Part shown: positions 33,690 through 42,069 of the stretch, one piece after another
How the letters are laid out: each line of letters begins with the position of its first letter
How positions within the stretch are numbered: the stretch's first letter is position 1
Assembly (NCBI RefSeq): GCF_007725405.1
Contig: NZ_CP042163.1
Span: 248,001-312,000, forward strand
Direction: 5' to 3'
DNA: 64,000 nt
From: Shouchella miscanthi
GTDB lineage: Bacteria; Bacillota; Bacilli; Bacillales; Bacillaceae_D
Position numbers and translations under genes: made by a program
Notes under the pieces: model-generated
The model's input: the letters and a program-made list of their open reading frames with translations, nothing else
Databases searched by the model: none
What the model was told of the DNA's origin: nothing

Positions 33690-34238
33690 TTGATTACAGA
33701 AAAACAAAAAATGTTACGCGGAGAATTATATAATCCCGCTGACGAAGAACTGAGTGAAGAGCGCAAAAAGGCACGTGCATTAATGCATGCGTATAATCAG
33801 ACGAATGATCAACAAGAAAGAGAAGAAACAATCATTGAGCTTATTGGTAAGTCTGATGGTCAACCTGTATTTGAAGGCACGTTTAAATGTGATTATGGCT
33901 ACAATGTTCATGTAGGCAGGAATTTTTTTGCGAACTTTGACGCTGTGTTTTTAGATGTATGTACCATTACGTTTGGTGATAACTGTATGCTAGGGCCAGG
34001 GGTGCATGTCTATACTGCGACGCATCCAATTGATCCGCACGAACGAGCGAGTGGACTTGAATACGGGAAACCAGTCCAATTTGGGAACCATGTTTGGGTA
34101 GGAGGACGAGCCGTCATCAATCCAGGTGTGACCGTCGGAAACAATGTCGTTATTGCTTCTGGTGCTGTTGTAACAAAAGATGTTCCAGATAACGTTGTTG
34201 TAGGTGGGAATCCGGCGAGAGTGATTAAACCAGTTTAG
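33690..34238 (+). CDS. Sugar O-acetyltransferase (maltose/galactoside type)
   Basis: 182 residues. N-terminal Mac domain ([17 protein letters not shown] ... [12 protein letters not shown]) and a left-handed beta-helix of hexapeptide repeats ([20 protein letters not shown], then [20 protein letters not shown]-type repeats). The catalytic His lies in TATHPID. It moves acetyl from CoA to the 6-hydroxyl of sugars, probably for detoxification of non-metabolised sugars. TTG at 33690 follows AGGAG by 9 bases. Second gene of the DeoR unit. Confidence 0.88.
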   Translation: MITEKQKMLRGELYNPADEELSEERKKARALMHAYNQTNDQQEREETIIELIGKSDGQPVFEGTFKCDYGYNVHVGRNFFANFDAVFLDVCTITFGDNCMLGPGVHVYTATHPIDPHERASGLEYGKPVQFGNHVWVGGRAVINPGVTVGNNVVIASGAVVTKDVPDNVVVGGNPARVIKPV

Positions 34239-34256
34239 AATAAGTTGAGATAATAG

Positions 34257-34292
34257 AAAACAAGCACCACCGTTCACGGCAGTGCTTGTTTT
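34257..34292. terminator. Bidirectional terminator between convergent genes
   Basis: AAAACAAGCAC (34257-34267) pairs with GTGCTTGTTTT (34282-34292). Confidence 0.85.
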
Positions 34293-34301
34293 GCTGTGTT
34301 T

Positions 34302-35138
34302 TTACGCTTCTTTCATTTGTTCAATTAAGTTGGAGATGCTTCGAACTTTTACATCGCCGAAAGTCATTGCTCCTTCTTCTAAATCAATATAGATTGATTT
34401 CATTCCGAGTGTTTGAGCAGGAATGATTTCATTTAAATAGTTGTCACCAATAGAGAGGGTTTTCTCAGGTGATGTGTTGTAACGGGCGATAATCTCTTCG
34501 AATCGTTGCTTCGTATATTGTGGTTTTCGAGCTGAAGTAATGACTTCGTGGAACACACCCTCTAACTGTAACAGGTGGAGTAGCCGTTCAACATCATCCT
34601 CGGTACTATTTGTCAGAAGAACAACCGATTTTTTCTCTTTTAAGGAAAGAAGTCCTTCGCGTAAACCTTCTATAACCGTGAGAGAAAAGTGTTCAGTTGC
34701 CATGTATTCTTTTGTTGCATCATAGGCAGGCTGTGGATCGGAAATACCATAATGACGAGCAGCGACATTAGGGAGCCACCAGCCGTCACCAATTGCAATA
34801 AGCTGATCAAAATCGTAGCTGACAGGTGATGGATAAAGGTTTTCCCATTCGGTAGCTGAAACTTCTTCTCCATCCCATCGATGTACTTTTTTCACATGTC
34901 CTTTAAATGGATCTACTTCAATGACATAGTCGTTCTTAACATCGTAAGCCTTCCCAATTGAGACAATGTGATTGCCTTTTTTCATTTCTTTATAGTCAGT
35001 AAAGAAACGCTCCTGTGTCTCTTCTGAAAGTTCTTTTGCAAGTGTGTCAGCGTAGTAATCAAAATGATCCGTATCTTCATAAAGTGTACCATCCAAATCA
35101 AAAATGACTAAATCTACGTCCTTAAAAAGGTTATTCAT
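34302..35138 (-). CDS. HAD family hydrolase with large cap insert
   Basis: 278 residues. Motif I DLVIFDLDGTLYED (nucleophile and acid Asp), a cap of about 110 residues containing WWLPNVAARHYG, motif II VVLLTNSTED, and motif III/IV TLSIGDNYLNEI. Mg-dependent phosphatase activity is expected; the substrate is unknown. GGGGGAT precedes the ATG at 35138. Single-gene unit ending at a shared terminator. Confidence 0.8.
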   Translation of the reverse strand: MNNLFKDVDLVIFDLDGTLYEDTDHFDYYADTLAKELSEETQERFFTDYKEMKKGNHIVSIGKAYDVKNDYVIEVDPFKGHVKKVHRWDGEEVSATEWENLYPSPVSYDFDQLIAIGDGWWLPNVAARHYGISDPQPAYDATKEYMATEHFSLTVIEGLREGLLSLKEKKSVVLLTNSTEDDVERLLHLLQLEGVFHEVITSARKPQYTKQRFEEIIARYNTSPEKTLSIGDNYLNEIIPAQTLGMKSIYIDLEEGAMTFGDVKVRSISNLIEQMKEA

Positions 35139-35285
35139 CTTTTCTATCCCCCTGAATGAAATCCATTACGTATGCTTACTCTTTATTTTACCTTATTCGT
35201 CAAATCTCGTTTTGAAAAAGTATATGAAGGAATTAATCGGTTGCTTAGCGAATCCTTCTTATTCCGAAAAAATGGGGGGATTAAC

Positions 35286-35843
35286 GTGAAACAAGGTTTA
35301 CTCATTATTGATACGCAAAAAGAGTTAGTAGATGGAAGCGAAGTAGAGGAAGGGGTTGTTGATAAACAACGATTGCTTGGGAATATAAACCACCTTATTA
35401 AAAAAGCGCGTGAACTGGGAGTTCCTGTTCTTTTCATTCGAGATAAAGATGTTGCAAATGGAATGGGAGACGGGTTTGATGTTCACCCTTCTTTATGGAG
35501 AGAACAGAGCGATATTGTGTTTGATAAAGAAGCAACAAATGCGTTTTATCAGACAGGGTTACTTCAGCATATTAAGGAAAATGACATGCAGCATCTTGTT
35601 ATTGCCGGTTGTAAAACAGAACATTGCATTGATACGGCAGTACGTACCGCTACAGTGAATGGTCTTGACGTAACATTGGTTGGCGATGCTCATTCTACCT
35701 CAAATACGAAATACTTAGCGGCACAACAAATCATTGATCATCATAACCATACACTCCATGGACATTATAATGTTGACCATTTTTCTATTGTACGCGAAAC
35801 ACAGGAAGAGGTTTTTTCACCAACTCACCATATGTATCGATAG
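35286..35843 (+). CDS. Isochorismatase-like cysteine hydrolase
   Basis: 185 residues with the complete catalytic triad of the family: Asp in LLIIDTQKEL, Lys in VFDKEATNAF and Cys in KTEHCIDTAVR (with the preceding cis-peptide stretch VIAGCKTE). Members hydrolyse amides such as nicotinamide, or isochorismate; the substrate is not assigned. GTG at 35286 follows GGGGGG by 6 bases; the open frame extends upstream with no site. The HD-domain gene follows after 15 bases, so co-transcription is likely. Confidence 0.82.
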   Translation: MKQGLLIIDTQKELVDGSEVEEGVVDKQRLLGNINHLIKKARELGVPVLFIRDKDVANGMGDGFDVHPSLWREQSDIVFDKEATNAFYQTGLLQHIKENDMQHLVIAGCKTEHCIDTAVRTATVNGLDVTLVGDAHSTSNTKYLAAQQIIDHHNHTLHGHYNVDHFSIVRETQEEVFSPTHHMYR

Positions 35844-35858
35844 AAGGGAGGAGAGAAA

Positions 35859-36800
35859 ATGATCATAAACGAACCGTTGTATCCCGACATATGCATGCTT
35901 CCTTGGGAAAAAGCGCTCTTTCAAACGAGATCCGTTAAACGACTGAAATATTTAGCGCACTATGGTGCAGGTTCATTGGTTTCTCCTGTTACTCACTCTA
36001 GGTTCGAGCACACAGTAGGGGTTTGGAAGCTGACAGCATGGTTTTTTCATGAGGATCGTGCATTACGCGCCGCAGCAATATTGCACGATATTGGACATCT
36101 GCCTTTTTCACATGCTGTTGAGCGAACACTTGGTTACAATCATCACGTATTAACAGAAAGGCTGATTCAATCAGAAGAGATCTGTACCATCTTAAGGGAC
36201 AATAAGATTAGGGTTGAAGATGTAGTAGCTTGCTTAAATCAAGAGAATGGTTTAACAGGTACAAGGGACATTATCGGCCTTGATCATGTGGACAGCTTTT
36301 TTCGTGATATGTATATGATGGGCGATGTGGATCGATTGCCTAAGGAAATTCTTCCATTTATGAACTGCACAAGAGCAGGGGTGGAGGCTGATGAAACGAC
36401 GTGCTCGTTTATAATGAATTGCATCCTTAGTGATCATCAACTGTTTCTTTCGCCTTTATTACTTGCAGCAGATCAACTATTAGCAAAAGCCGTACATCGT
36501 TATTGTAAACACCATAATGATGTAAGCATTAGCCTGTTAACAGATGATGAACTACTAAGCGTATTGAAGCGATCTCAAATTAAGGAAGTGGAAGAGCTAC
36601 TCAATGTGCTTCTTTATCAAACAGAAAACCTTTCGTTTAGTGAGACTCTTACAGGTGAAGGATTGCTACTGAACGTTCAAAAGATCTACAATAAAGCCCC
36701 ACTCTATAATGGGAAGTCATACGTTGAAACGAAGGACGGTGCAGAGAAAATAAGACAGTTACAACAACTTGAACGGACTTATAGCGCTGAATGGACGTGA
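35859..36800 (+). CDS. HD domain phosphohydrolase (dGTPase/SAMHD1-like)
   Basis: 313 residues. Metal ligands of the HD superfamily: His in SRFEHTVGVW, the HD pair in AILHDIGHLPFSH, and a later Asp in IIGLDHVDSF. The VTHSRFEHTVGV and GHLPFSHAVE context is that of SAMHD1/YpgQ-type deoxynucleotide or nucleotide phosphohydrolases. AAGGGAGGAG precedes the ATG. The DinB gene begins soon after its stop, so the isochorismatase-HD-DinB run is probably one transcript. Confidence 0.82.
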   Translation: MIINEPLYPDICMLPWEKALFQTRSVKRLKYLAHYGAGSLVSPVTHSRFEHTVGVWKLTAWFFHEDRALRAAAILHDIGHLPFSHAVERTLGYNHHVLTERLIQSEEICTILRDNKIRVEDVVACLNQENGLTGTRDIIGLDHVDSFFRDMYMMGDVDRLPKEILPFMNCTRAGVEADETTCSFIMNCILSDHQLFLSPLLLAADQLLAKAVHRYCKHHNDVSISLLTDDELLSVLKRSQIKEVEELLNVLLYQTENLSFSETLTGEGLLLNVQKIYNKAPLYNGKSYVETKDGAEKIRQLQQLERTYSAEWT

Positions 36801-36816
36801 TGATTTGGATCAAAGA

Positions 36817-37314
36817 ATGTACCCGACTGAAGGCTATGGTGACGAGATAGGTACGTTAGTAAGAATGCTTGAACTGGCGCGATTTGAAACGATACGTGAG
36901 ATAGAGGGATTAACGGTAGCTGAACTGGACTTTTTGTTGACAGAAAAGTCCAATTCAATAGGTGCTTTGCTTCAACATATGGCGGCAATTGAACACATTC
37001 ATCAGATTTTAACGTTTGAAAAGAGGGATCCATCAGAAGAAGAATTGGAAGAGTTCCGTCCAGCCTTATTTTTAGGCGAAGCTGGACGTAGCGAGGTAAA
37101 AGGAAACGAACTACATACATATTTAGAGCATCTTCGAGCAGGTCGTGACCGTACCTTAACCTATTTAAAGACTGTCGAGCGTGAATGGCTCTATGAAGAG
37201 AGTACATGGCCAGATGGTACACAGATTAATCATTATTTTCTTTGGTATCACGTGCTTGAAGATGAAATTAGTCACCGAGGTCAAATTCGTTTAATAAAGG
37301 CTCAGCTTAGCTGA
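36817..37314 (+). CDS. DinB family protein
   Basis: About 165 residues, a four-helix DinB/YfiT-type bundle. Metal-ligand histidines are expected in LLQHMAAIEHIHQ and in the C-terminal HVLEDEISHRGQIRLIK. This superfamily includes thiol-dependent transferases, but most Bacillus members are uncharacterised. The start is uncertain: ATG at 36817 has only a weak GGAT site, and an in-frame TTG at 36769 overlaps the HD gene. Last gene of the run. Confidence 0.78.
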   Translation: MYPTEGYGDEIGTLVRMLELARFETIREIEGLTVAELDFLLTEKSNSIGALLQHMAAIEHIHQILTFEKRDPSEEELEEFRPALFLGEAGRSEVKGNELHTYLEHLRAGRDRTLTYLKTVEREWLYEESTWPDGTQINHYFLWYHVLEDEISHRGQIRLIKAQLS

Positions 37315-37328
37315 ACCTTTGATGTGTT

Positions 37329-38795
37329 TTATGAGGTTCTTGTTACATGACGGGGCTTAAGTGTACCCCTTTGTAATTGCTCTACCATGTCTTTATCAGA
37401 GTGAGCGTCATAGTGAAATGGCTGTTTATATCGTTCGTGGCCTTTTCCTGTAATTAAGATCCAATCTCCTTTTTTGGCATGCTGCCATGCTTTTAGTATA
37501 GCAACGGTTCGATCAGGTACGACCTCCCCATGAGCCAAGGGAATAGCGAGCAATGTTCGGCGCATTTCTTCGGATGTCAGCTGATTTAAATCATCAAATG
37601 TTAATACGATATAATGACTCCATTTTTCGGTTGTGTGAATCATTGCTTTGCGTTTTCCTGTATCGCGTCCGCCTCTAAAGCCAAATATGTGGGTAATATG
37701 TTTAGCACCTAACTGTTTAATCGCTTGCAAACAATAGGAAAAAGCGTCTTCAGTATGGGCATAGTCAATCACAAATACGGCGCCGCTTGGATGCTGGAAC
37801 GTCTCAAAACGTCCTGGTGCCCCTTTGAAGGTAGGGAATGCACTGCATATGGCTTCTATTTTTAGGTGCATTAGTTTAGCTGTTAAGTAAGCCATAGCGG
37901 CATTATAAATATTATGTTCACCACTCAACGGGACGTTTAATGATACTGATTCTCCATTGTCGATGAGAGTCGTTTTCATCGGTAATCCATACGTAATCGA
38001 TGCTATTTCCAGTTCTTGCCCGATGCCGATCGTGTGTAAAGAAAGAGGTTCAGTTTTTAACTCAGCAACTAAATTTTTTCCCCAGTTGTCGTATGTGTTA
38101 ATGATCGCTTTTCCACCCGCATGAAGTAGCGAGAAGAGGGTTTTTTTTGCATGAAAATATTTTGTCATCGTTTGATGGTAATCAAGATGATCGTGACTTA
38201 AGTTGGTAAAAAGGGCAAAGTCGAAGGATAAACCAGCAACCCGATGTTGTGATAACGCATGGGAAGAGACTTCCATAATAACGATATCGTCTGTGCTTTT
38301 AGCTAGTTGTTTATGGAGTTCGATAGGACCTAATGTTGTATTTTTATTGGACGTCCTCTCTGTTCCATTAATAATTGTAACGACTGTCCCAAACAAGGCA
38401 CATGAATAGCCGGCCGTTTCGAATAGATGTTTAAGCATAAACGAGGTGGTCGTTTTTCCGTTTGTTCCAGTAATACCGATCATAATGGGTCTCTTGCCGT
38501 TTTTCTCATAAAAACGGCTCGCTAATTTAGCCAATACAAACCGGCTATTTGAAACGTGAACATAAGGGACAGACAAGTCTGTAAACGGTTCTTCTCCGAC
38601 AATAACGGTAGCCCCTTTTCGAATGGCGTCATGAATGAAAGCATGACCATCAGAGGCGTAACCTTTAACCGCAATAAATACGTATCCAGGCCTAACGTCT
38701 GATGAACGATCTGTAACACCTTGAATAAGTTGAGCTGGGTTTACAGTAGCGGGTAGTGGAGCGATGGATTGAAATAATAAATGAATGGGTTTCAT
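37329..38795 (-). CDS. MurE-like Mur ligase with atypical specificity motif
   Basis: 488 residues, the full MurE layout. N-terminal UDP-binding domain (GVTDRSSDVRPGYVFIAVKG), ATPase domain with GITGTNGKTTT (about 108-118), MEVSSHAL, NLSHDHLDYH and the carbamylated Lys in YFHAKKTLF, and a C-terminal domain with APGRFE, VIDYAHTEDAF, GGRDTGKR and LITGKGHE. In MurE the next segment carries DNPR (meso-DAP) or DDPN (Lys); here residues 401-404 are DDLN followed by Q, with no conserved Arg. It lies outside any division/wall cluster. Either a second ligase for a different substrate or a relaxed MurE. GGGGG precedes the ATG. Confidence 0.8.
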   Translation of the reverse strand: MKPIHLLFQSIAPLPATVNPAQLIQGVTDRSSDVRPGYVFIAVKGYASDGHAFIHDAIRKGATVIVGEEPFTDLSVPYVHVSNSRFVLAKLASRFYEKNGKRPIMIGITGTNGKTTTSFMLKHLFETAGYSCALFGTVVTIINGTERTSNKNTTLGPIELHKQLAKSTDDIVIMEVSSHALSQHRVAGLSFDFALFTNLSHDHLDYHQTMTKYFHAKKTLFSLLHAGGKAIINTYDNWGKNLVAELKTEPLSLHTIGIGQELEIASITYGLPMKTTLIDNGESVSLNVPLSGEHNIYNAAMAYLTAKLMHLKIEAICSAFPTFKGAPGRFETFQHPSGAVFVIDYAHTEDAFSYCLQAIKQLGAKHITHIFGFRGGRDTGKRKAMIHTTEKWSHYIVLTFDDLNQLTSEEMRRTLLAIPLAHGEVVPDRTVAILKAWQHAKKGDWILITGKGHERYKQPFHYDAHSDKDMVEQLQRGTLKPRHVTRTS

Positions 38796-38922
38796 ATGTT
38801 TACCCCCTTTCCAACAATTACGTATAATTAAGTTTAGAATTTGCTAAAAAGCAAATCCGAACCAAAGCAATTTTTAACAAATTGGATTGACAGAAATGAA
38901 CCCGTAGAGAGTGGTGACAAAA

Positions 38923-39540
38923 ATGGACAGTATTATTTTTGATTTGGATGGTACGCTTTGGGATTCAAGGGAACAAGTTGTTGAAGCTTGGAACAAAGCC
39001 ATTAGCAGAAGTGAGTTTCCAATTGAGAAGGTAGAAAAAGCCGATTTAACCCGTACAATGGGTTTGGTAATTCCAGAAATTGCAAGCGTGTTATTCCCTC
39101 AGTTGACAGAAAGAGAACAAAAACAGTTGATGGATGCTTGTGGTGTTGAAGAATTAGCGCTTTTAAAAGAAAATGGGGCTTTGCTTTATGATGGGGTAGA
39201 AGAGGTTTTGCGTACCTTATCGAAAACATATAAGCTTTTTATTGTAAGTAATTGTCGGGACGGGTATATTGAGGCGTTTTTTCATTCTCACGGTCTTAGT
39301 CACTATTTTACTGATTATGAGAACCCAGGCCGTACTGGTTTACCTAAAGGAGAGAATATTAAGCTTGTTGTTGAACGGAATGGTCTACAAGCACCGTTAT
39401 ATGTAGGAGATACAATAGGGGATCAAAAGGCTGCAATGCATGCAGGTGTCCGATTTGCCTATGCTGCATATGGGTTTGGCCAATCGGATCACTATGATTA
39501 CAAGCTGACCACTTTTAAAGAATTGCTTCAATTTGCATAA
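38923..39540 (+). CDS. HAD family hydrolase (PGP/Gph-like)
   Basis: 205 residues. Motif I IIFDLDGTLWDS, a helical cap (C1), motif II LFIVSNCRDGY, the motif III Lys in GLPKGENIK, and motif IV YVGDTIGDQKAA. Phosphoglycolate phosphatase-like enzymes share this pattern; the substrate is not determined. ATG at 38923 is preferred, with GGTGA upstream; an in-frame GTG at 38911 is possible. It ends at a terminator shared with the aldehyde dehydrogenase gene. Confidence 0.82.
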   Translation: MDSIIFDLDGTLWDSREQVVEAWNKAISRSEFPIEKVEKADLTRTMGLVIPEIASVLFPQLTEREQKQLMDACGVEELALLKENGALLYDGVEEVLRTLSKTYKLFIVSNCRDGYIEAFFHSHGLSHYFTDYENPGRTGLPKGENIKLVVERNGLQAPLYVGDTIGDQKAAMHAGVRFAYAAYGFGQSDHYDYKLTTFKELLQFA

Positions 39541-39543
39541 AAA

Positions 39544-39576
39544 AAGAAGGGGGCCTTACGCCGCCCTTCTTAATTT
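39544..39576. terminator. Bidirectional terminator, overlaps the aldehyde dehydrogenase stop
   Basis: AAGAAGGG-GGC pairs with GCC-GCCCTTCTT with a bulge, flanked by an A-run at the left and TTAATTTT at the right. Confidence 0.75.
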
Positions 39577-41015
39577 TCGTCTTGATAGGCAAGATACATC
39601 ACATGTGTTGATAAGAAGTCATTTAAGCCATGTTTTCCATCAGTGCCGCCAATACCGGATTGGCGCATACCTGCGTGATAACCTTGAATCGCTTCACCTG
39701 TTTCGCGGTTTACAAAGGTTTCACCGTAATGTAAATCTCGTGCTGCTTGCATCATTTCATTATAGTCATTTGTGTAGAGGGCTGATGCCAAGCCATAAAT
39801 AGAGTCATTTGCATAGTCAATGGCCTCTGAAAATGTGTTGTACGTGGTAATCGGTAGAACGGGACCGAAGACTTCCGTTGTCATAATTTCATCGTCATGG
39901 TTCACATTCGTTAATACAGTTGGAGCGTAGAAAAAGCCTCTTTCTTTGTCCATTCGTTCTCCACCAAGTTCAACATGAGCGCCAGCTTTCTTTGCATGAT
40001 TCACGAGCTGTTCAACTTTTTCTAAATGATGGGAACTTGCTAACGGTCCCATATCAATCTGATCTTCATTGAGAGAATAGCCAACCTTCGTATCTGCCAT
40101 AGCCGCCACCATTTTCTTCGTGAAGGTTTCGGCAACCTCTTCTTGCACGTAAACACGTTCTGCTGAAATACAAGCTTGTCCGGCGTTTTCAATTCGAGAA
40201 GCTTTAATATGTTTGACAGCTAAATCGAGGTCAGCGTGTTTTGATACGATGATGGGCGCTTTTCCACCGAGCTCAAGGTTTACTTTTGTGATATTCTGTG
40301 CGGCTGCTTCCATCACTTTGGTTCCAGCAGGCACACTACCCGTCATACTAATAAGTGCCACTTTCGGATGGCTGGCAAGGCGGTTTCCTACTGTATCTCC
40401 TTTACCGGTCACTAGATTAAATACGCCTTTAGGTAAGCCGGCTTTATCGATCACCTTTGCAAAAGCAACTGCTGTATTCGGTGTTTCTTCAGATGGTTTA
40501 ATGACGACTGAACAACCAGTAATAAGAGCTGTAGCGACCTTGCGAGCAAAAATAAAAACAGGGTAGTTCCATGGAATAATGCCTGCTACAACGCCTATAG
40601 GTTTCTTTTGAATCAGAATTTGTTCATTTGGATCGTCACTTGGAACGATGTCGCCACCAATTTTTCGGTTCCATTCTGACATATAGTGGAAGAAGTCAAC
40701 AGCTGTATCAACTTCACCACGGGCCTCTTCAAGCGGTTTACCTTGTTCTTCGCTTAACATTTTTGCATACGTTTCTTTGTCAGCTGCAATCGCGTCGCCA
40801 ATTTGACGAACGATGCGACCTCGCTCCACTTGAGGAACCTTCTCCCACACTTTCTGACCAGCCCAAGCCGATTCAACAGCATGGTTGGTTTCTTCTTCAG
40901 TAGCATCAGCAACTTGAGATAGTACTTCCTCTGTAGCTGGATTAACCACATCAATGAACTCATGTGATTGTGAAGTTACAAATTCGCCGTTCATATATAA
41001 AGGTTGTACGCTCAT
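39570..41015 (-). CDS. Aldehyde dehydrogenase, lactaldehyde/glycolaldehyde (AldA)-like
   Basis: 481 residues of the NAD(P)-dependent ALDH superfamily. It has cofactor loop GVVAGIIPWNYPVF, VIKPSEETPNT, FNLVTGKGDTVG, general-base Glu in NLELGGKAP and nucleophile Cys in NAGQACISAERV, with a DGKHGLNDFL ... YLAY ending as in AldA. It would oxidise a small aldehyde to the acid. ATG at 41015 follows AAGGAG by 8 bases. It is transcribed away from an AdhR-like MerR gene, which suggests aldehyde-stress induction. Confidence 0.9.
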   Translation of the reverse strand: MSVQPLYMNGEFVTSQSHEFIDVVNPATEEVLSQVADATEEETNHAVESAWAGQKVWEKVPQVERGRIVRQIGDAIAADKETYAKMLSEEQGKPLEEARGEVDTAVDFFHYMSEWNRKIGGDIVPSDDPNEQILIQKKPIGVVAGIIPWNYPVFIFARKVATALITGCSVVIKPSEETPNTAVAFAKVIDKAGLPKGVFNLVTGKGDTVGNRLASHPKVALISMTGSVPAGTKVMEAAAQNITKVNLELGGKAPIIVSKHADLDLAVKHIKASRIENAGQACISAERVYVQEEVAETFTKKMVAAMADTKVGYSLNEDQIDMGPLASSHHLEKVEQLVNHAKKAGAHVELGGERMDKERGFFYAPTVLTNVNHDDEIMTTEVFGPVLPITTYNTFSEAIDYANDSIYGLASALYTNDYNEMMQAARDLHYGETFVNRETGEAIQGYHAGMRQSGIGGTDGKHGLNDFLSTHVMYLAYQDEN

Positions 41016-41165
41016 TTTTTCCACTCCTTGTAAATCTTAATTTCTCACTGTATTCCCAAATGAATGGGGATGAAACATTGGAACAAAGCGCTTAACTGAC
41101 GTAAGCGTTTTCTAGCTCAAGGTAAAAAAGGTGGTTATTCCATGACTAAATGTCTTTAGATCTTC

Positions 41166-41196
41166 TTGCCTTAAAGTGAACTCCAAGTGTTACGAT
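41166..41196 (+). promoter_or_regulatory. MerR-type promoter with 19-bp spacer and AdhR-like operator
   Basis: TTGCCT (41166-41171), a spacer of exactly 19 bp and TACGAT (41191-41196), reading into the merR gene. The spacer region holds CTTAAAGTGAACTCCAAG (41170-41187), a dyad with CTT..AGT/ACT..AAG arms like AdhR/NmlR sites. The overlong spacer is the hallmark of MerR activation by DNA twist. Confidence 0.75.
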
Positions 41197-41217
41197 TAAT
41201 AAAAAGGAGGGCATCCG

Positions 41218-41604
41218 ATGTTAATTTCAGAAGTGAGTGAAAAAATGGGTTTATCGCAAGATACGCTCCGCTATTATGAACGAATTGGTCTAATTCCTCC
41301 GGTAAACCGTAGTAAAAGCGGAATTCGTGAATACACTGAATTAGACTGCCGTAGAATTGAGTTTGCGAAATGTATGCGTAGAGCTGGATTACCAATTGAG
41401 GTACTAATTGAATATGTGGCACTCTATCAACAAGGTGAAGAAACGGCAAATCCAAGAAAAGAACTATTAATTCAGCAGCGAGGGCAACTAAAAGAACGAT
41501 TAAAAGAGATGACAGAGACGCTTGATCGATTAGATCAAAAAATAGCCCAATACGAGTCCATGAGTAAGGAAAAGCAAGTTGAGGTCACAGGACAATCGGT
41601 GTAA
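41218..41604 (+). CDS. MerR family regulator (AdhR/NmlR-like)
   Basis: 128 residues. MerR winged helix (LISEVSEKMGLSQDTLRYYE, IGLIPPVNRS, GIREYTELDCRRIEFAKCMR) and a long dimerisation helix (LIQQRGQLKERLKEMTETLDRLD). The CMRRAGLPIEVL part, with a Cys in the same place as the aldehyde-sensing Cys of AdhR, suggests thiol-based sensing of reactive aldehydes. AAGGAGGG precedes the ATG. Divergent from the aldehyde dehydrogenase, its probable target along with itself. Confidence 0.87.
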   Translation: MLISEVSEKMGLSQDTLRYYERIGLIPPVNRSKSGIREYTELDCRRIEFAKCMRRAGLPIEVLIEYVALYQQGEETANPRKELLIQQRGQLKERLKEMTETLDRLDQKIAQYESMSKEKQVEVTGQSV

Positions 41605-41718
41605 GGCTTTTTTGTTGGCAAAGCAGTCTAATGTTTTATATGATACAAAATGAAGATAAGCTTAAGTCCACATCAAGACAGATAGGAAGCATTGGGACGA
41701 TGGAGAGGAACGATACAC

Positions 41719-41982
41719 ATGTGTTGTGTGGAAGATACGGTTGTGCCGCATTGCGAGGATACCATGAACGTGCAATGTGTGGATGTAAGAGATTACCACC
41801 TTGCCTATAAGGACGATTTTTTGAACACGATAAACATCCCATTGCCTTATTTAAAGCGTTATTATAAAGAAATAAACAAAAAGACGGTTCACTTAATTGG
41901 AAGAGATGAGCAAGAAATTAGTCGTTCTGCTCAATTTCTAAAGCGGAAAGGCTACCATATTGTTGGATCGACCATACAATAA
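41719..41982 (+). CDS. Small rhodanese-like protein without the usual active-site Cys
   Basis: About 87 residues: VQCVDVRDYHLAYKDDFLNT, INIPLPYLKRYYKEIN, TVHLIGRDEQEISRSAQFLK and RKGYHIVGS follow the rhodanese domain in order. The catalytic loop normally reads C-x-x-G-x-R-S; here it reads LIGRDEQEISRS, so the Cys is missing. It may bind rather than transfer sulfur. The N-terminus has Cys pairs (CCVEDTVVPHC) that could bind metal. ATG at 41719, SD GGAGAGGA. Confidence 0.6.
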   Translation: MCCVEDTVVPHCEDTMNVQCVDVRDYHLAYKDDFLNTINIPLPYLKRYYKEINKKTVHLIGRDEQEISRSAQFLKRKGYHIVGSTIQ

Positions 41983-42037
41983 CTGTATAACTAGATGAAT
42001 TGGAATGGAGAGCTGTTGTCCGTTCTTTTTTTTACGA

Positions 42038-42068
42038 AAAAAAAAGAGCACATCATGTGCTCTCTTTT
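42038..42068 (-). terminator. Terminator of the wrbA-like gene
   Basis: AGAGCACA (42045-42052) pairs with TGTGCTCT (42056-42063); the minus-strand side is followed by a long T-run. Confidence 0.88.
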
Positions 42069-42069
42069 C

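Noticed and set aside
36779-37222. 147-codon minus-strand frame antisense to the DinB gene
   Set aside because: The composition is typical of an antisense shadow and there is no start signal; the plus-strand DinB protein explains the region.
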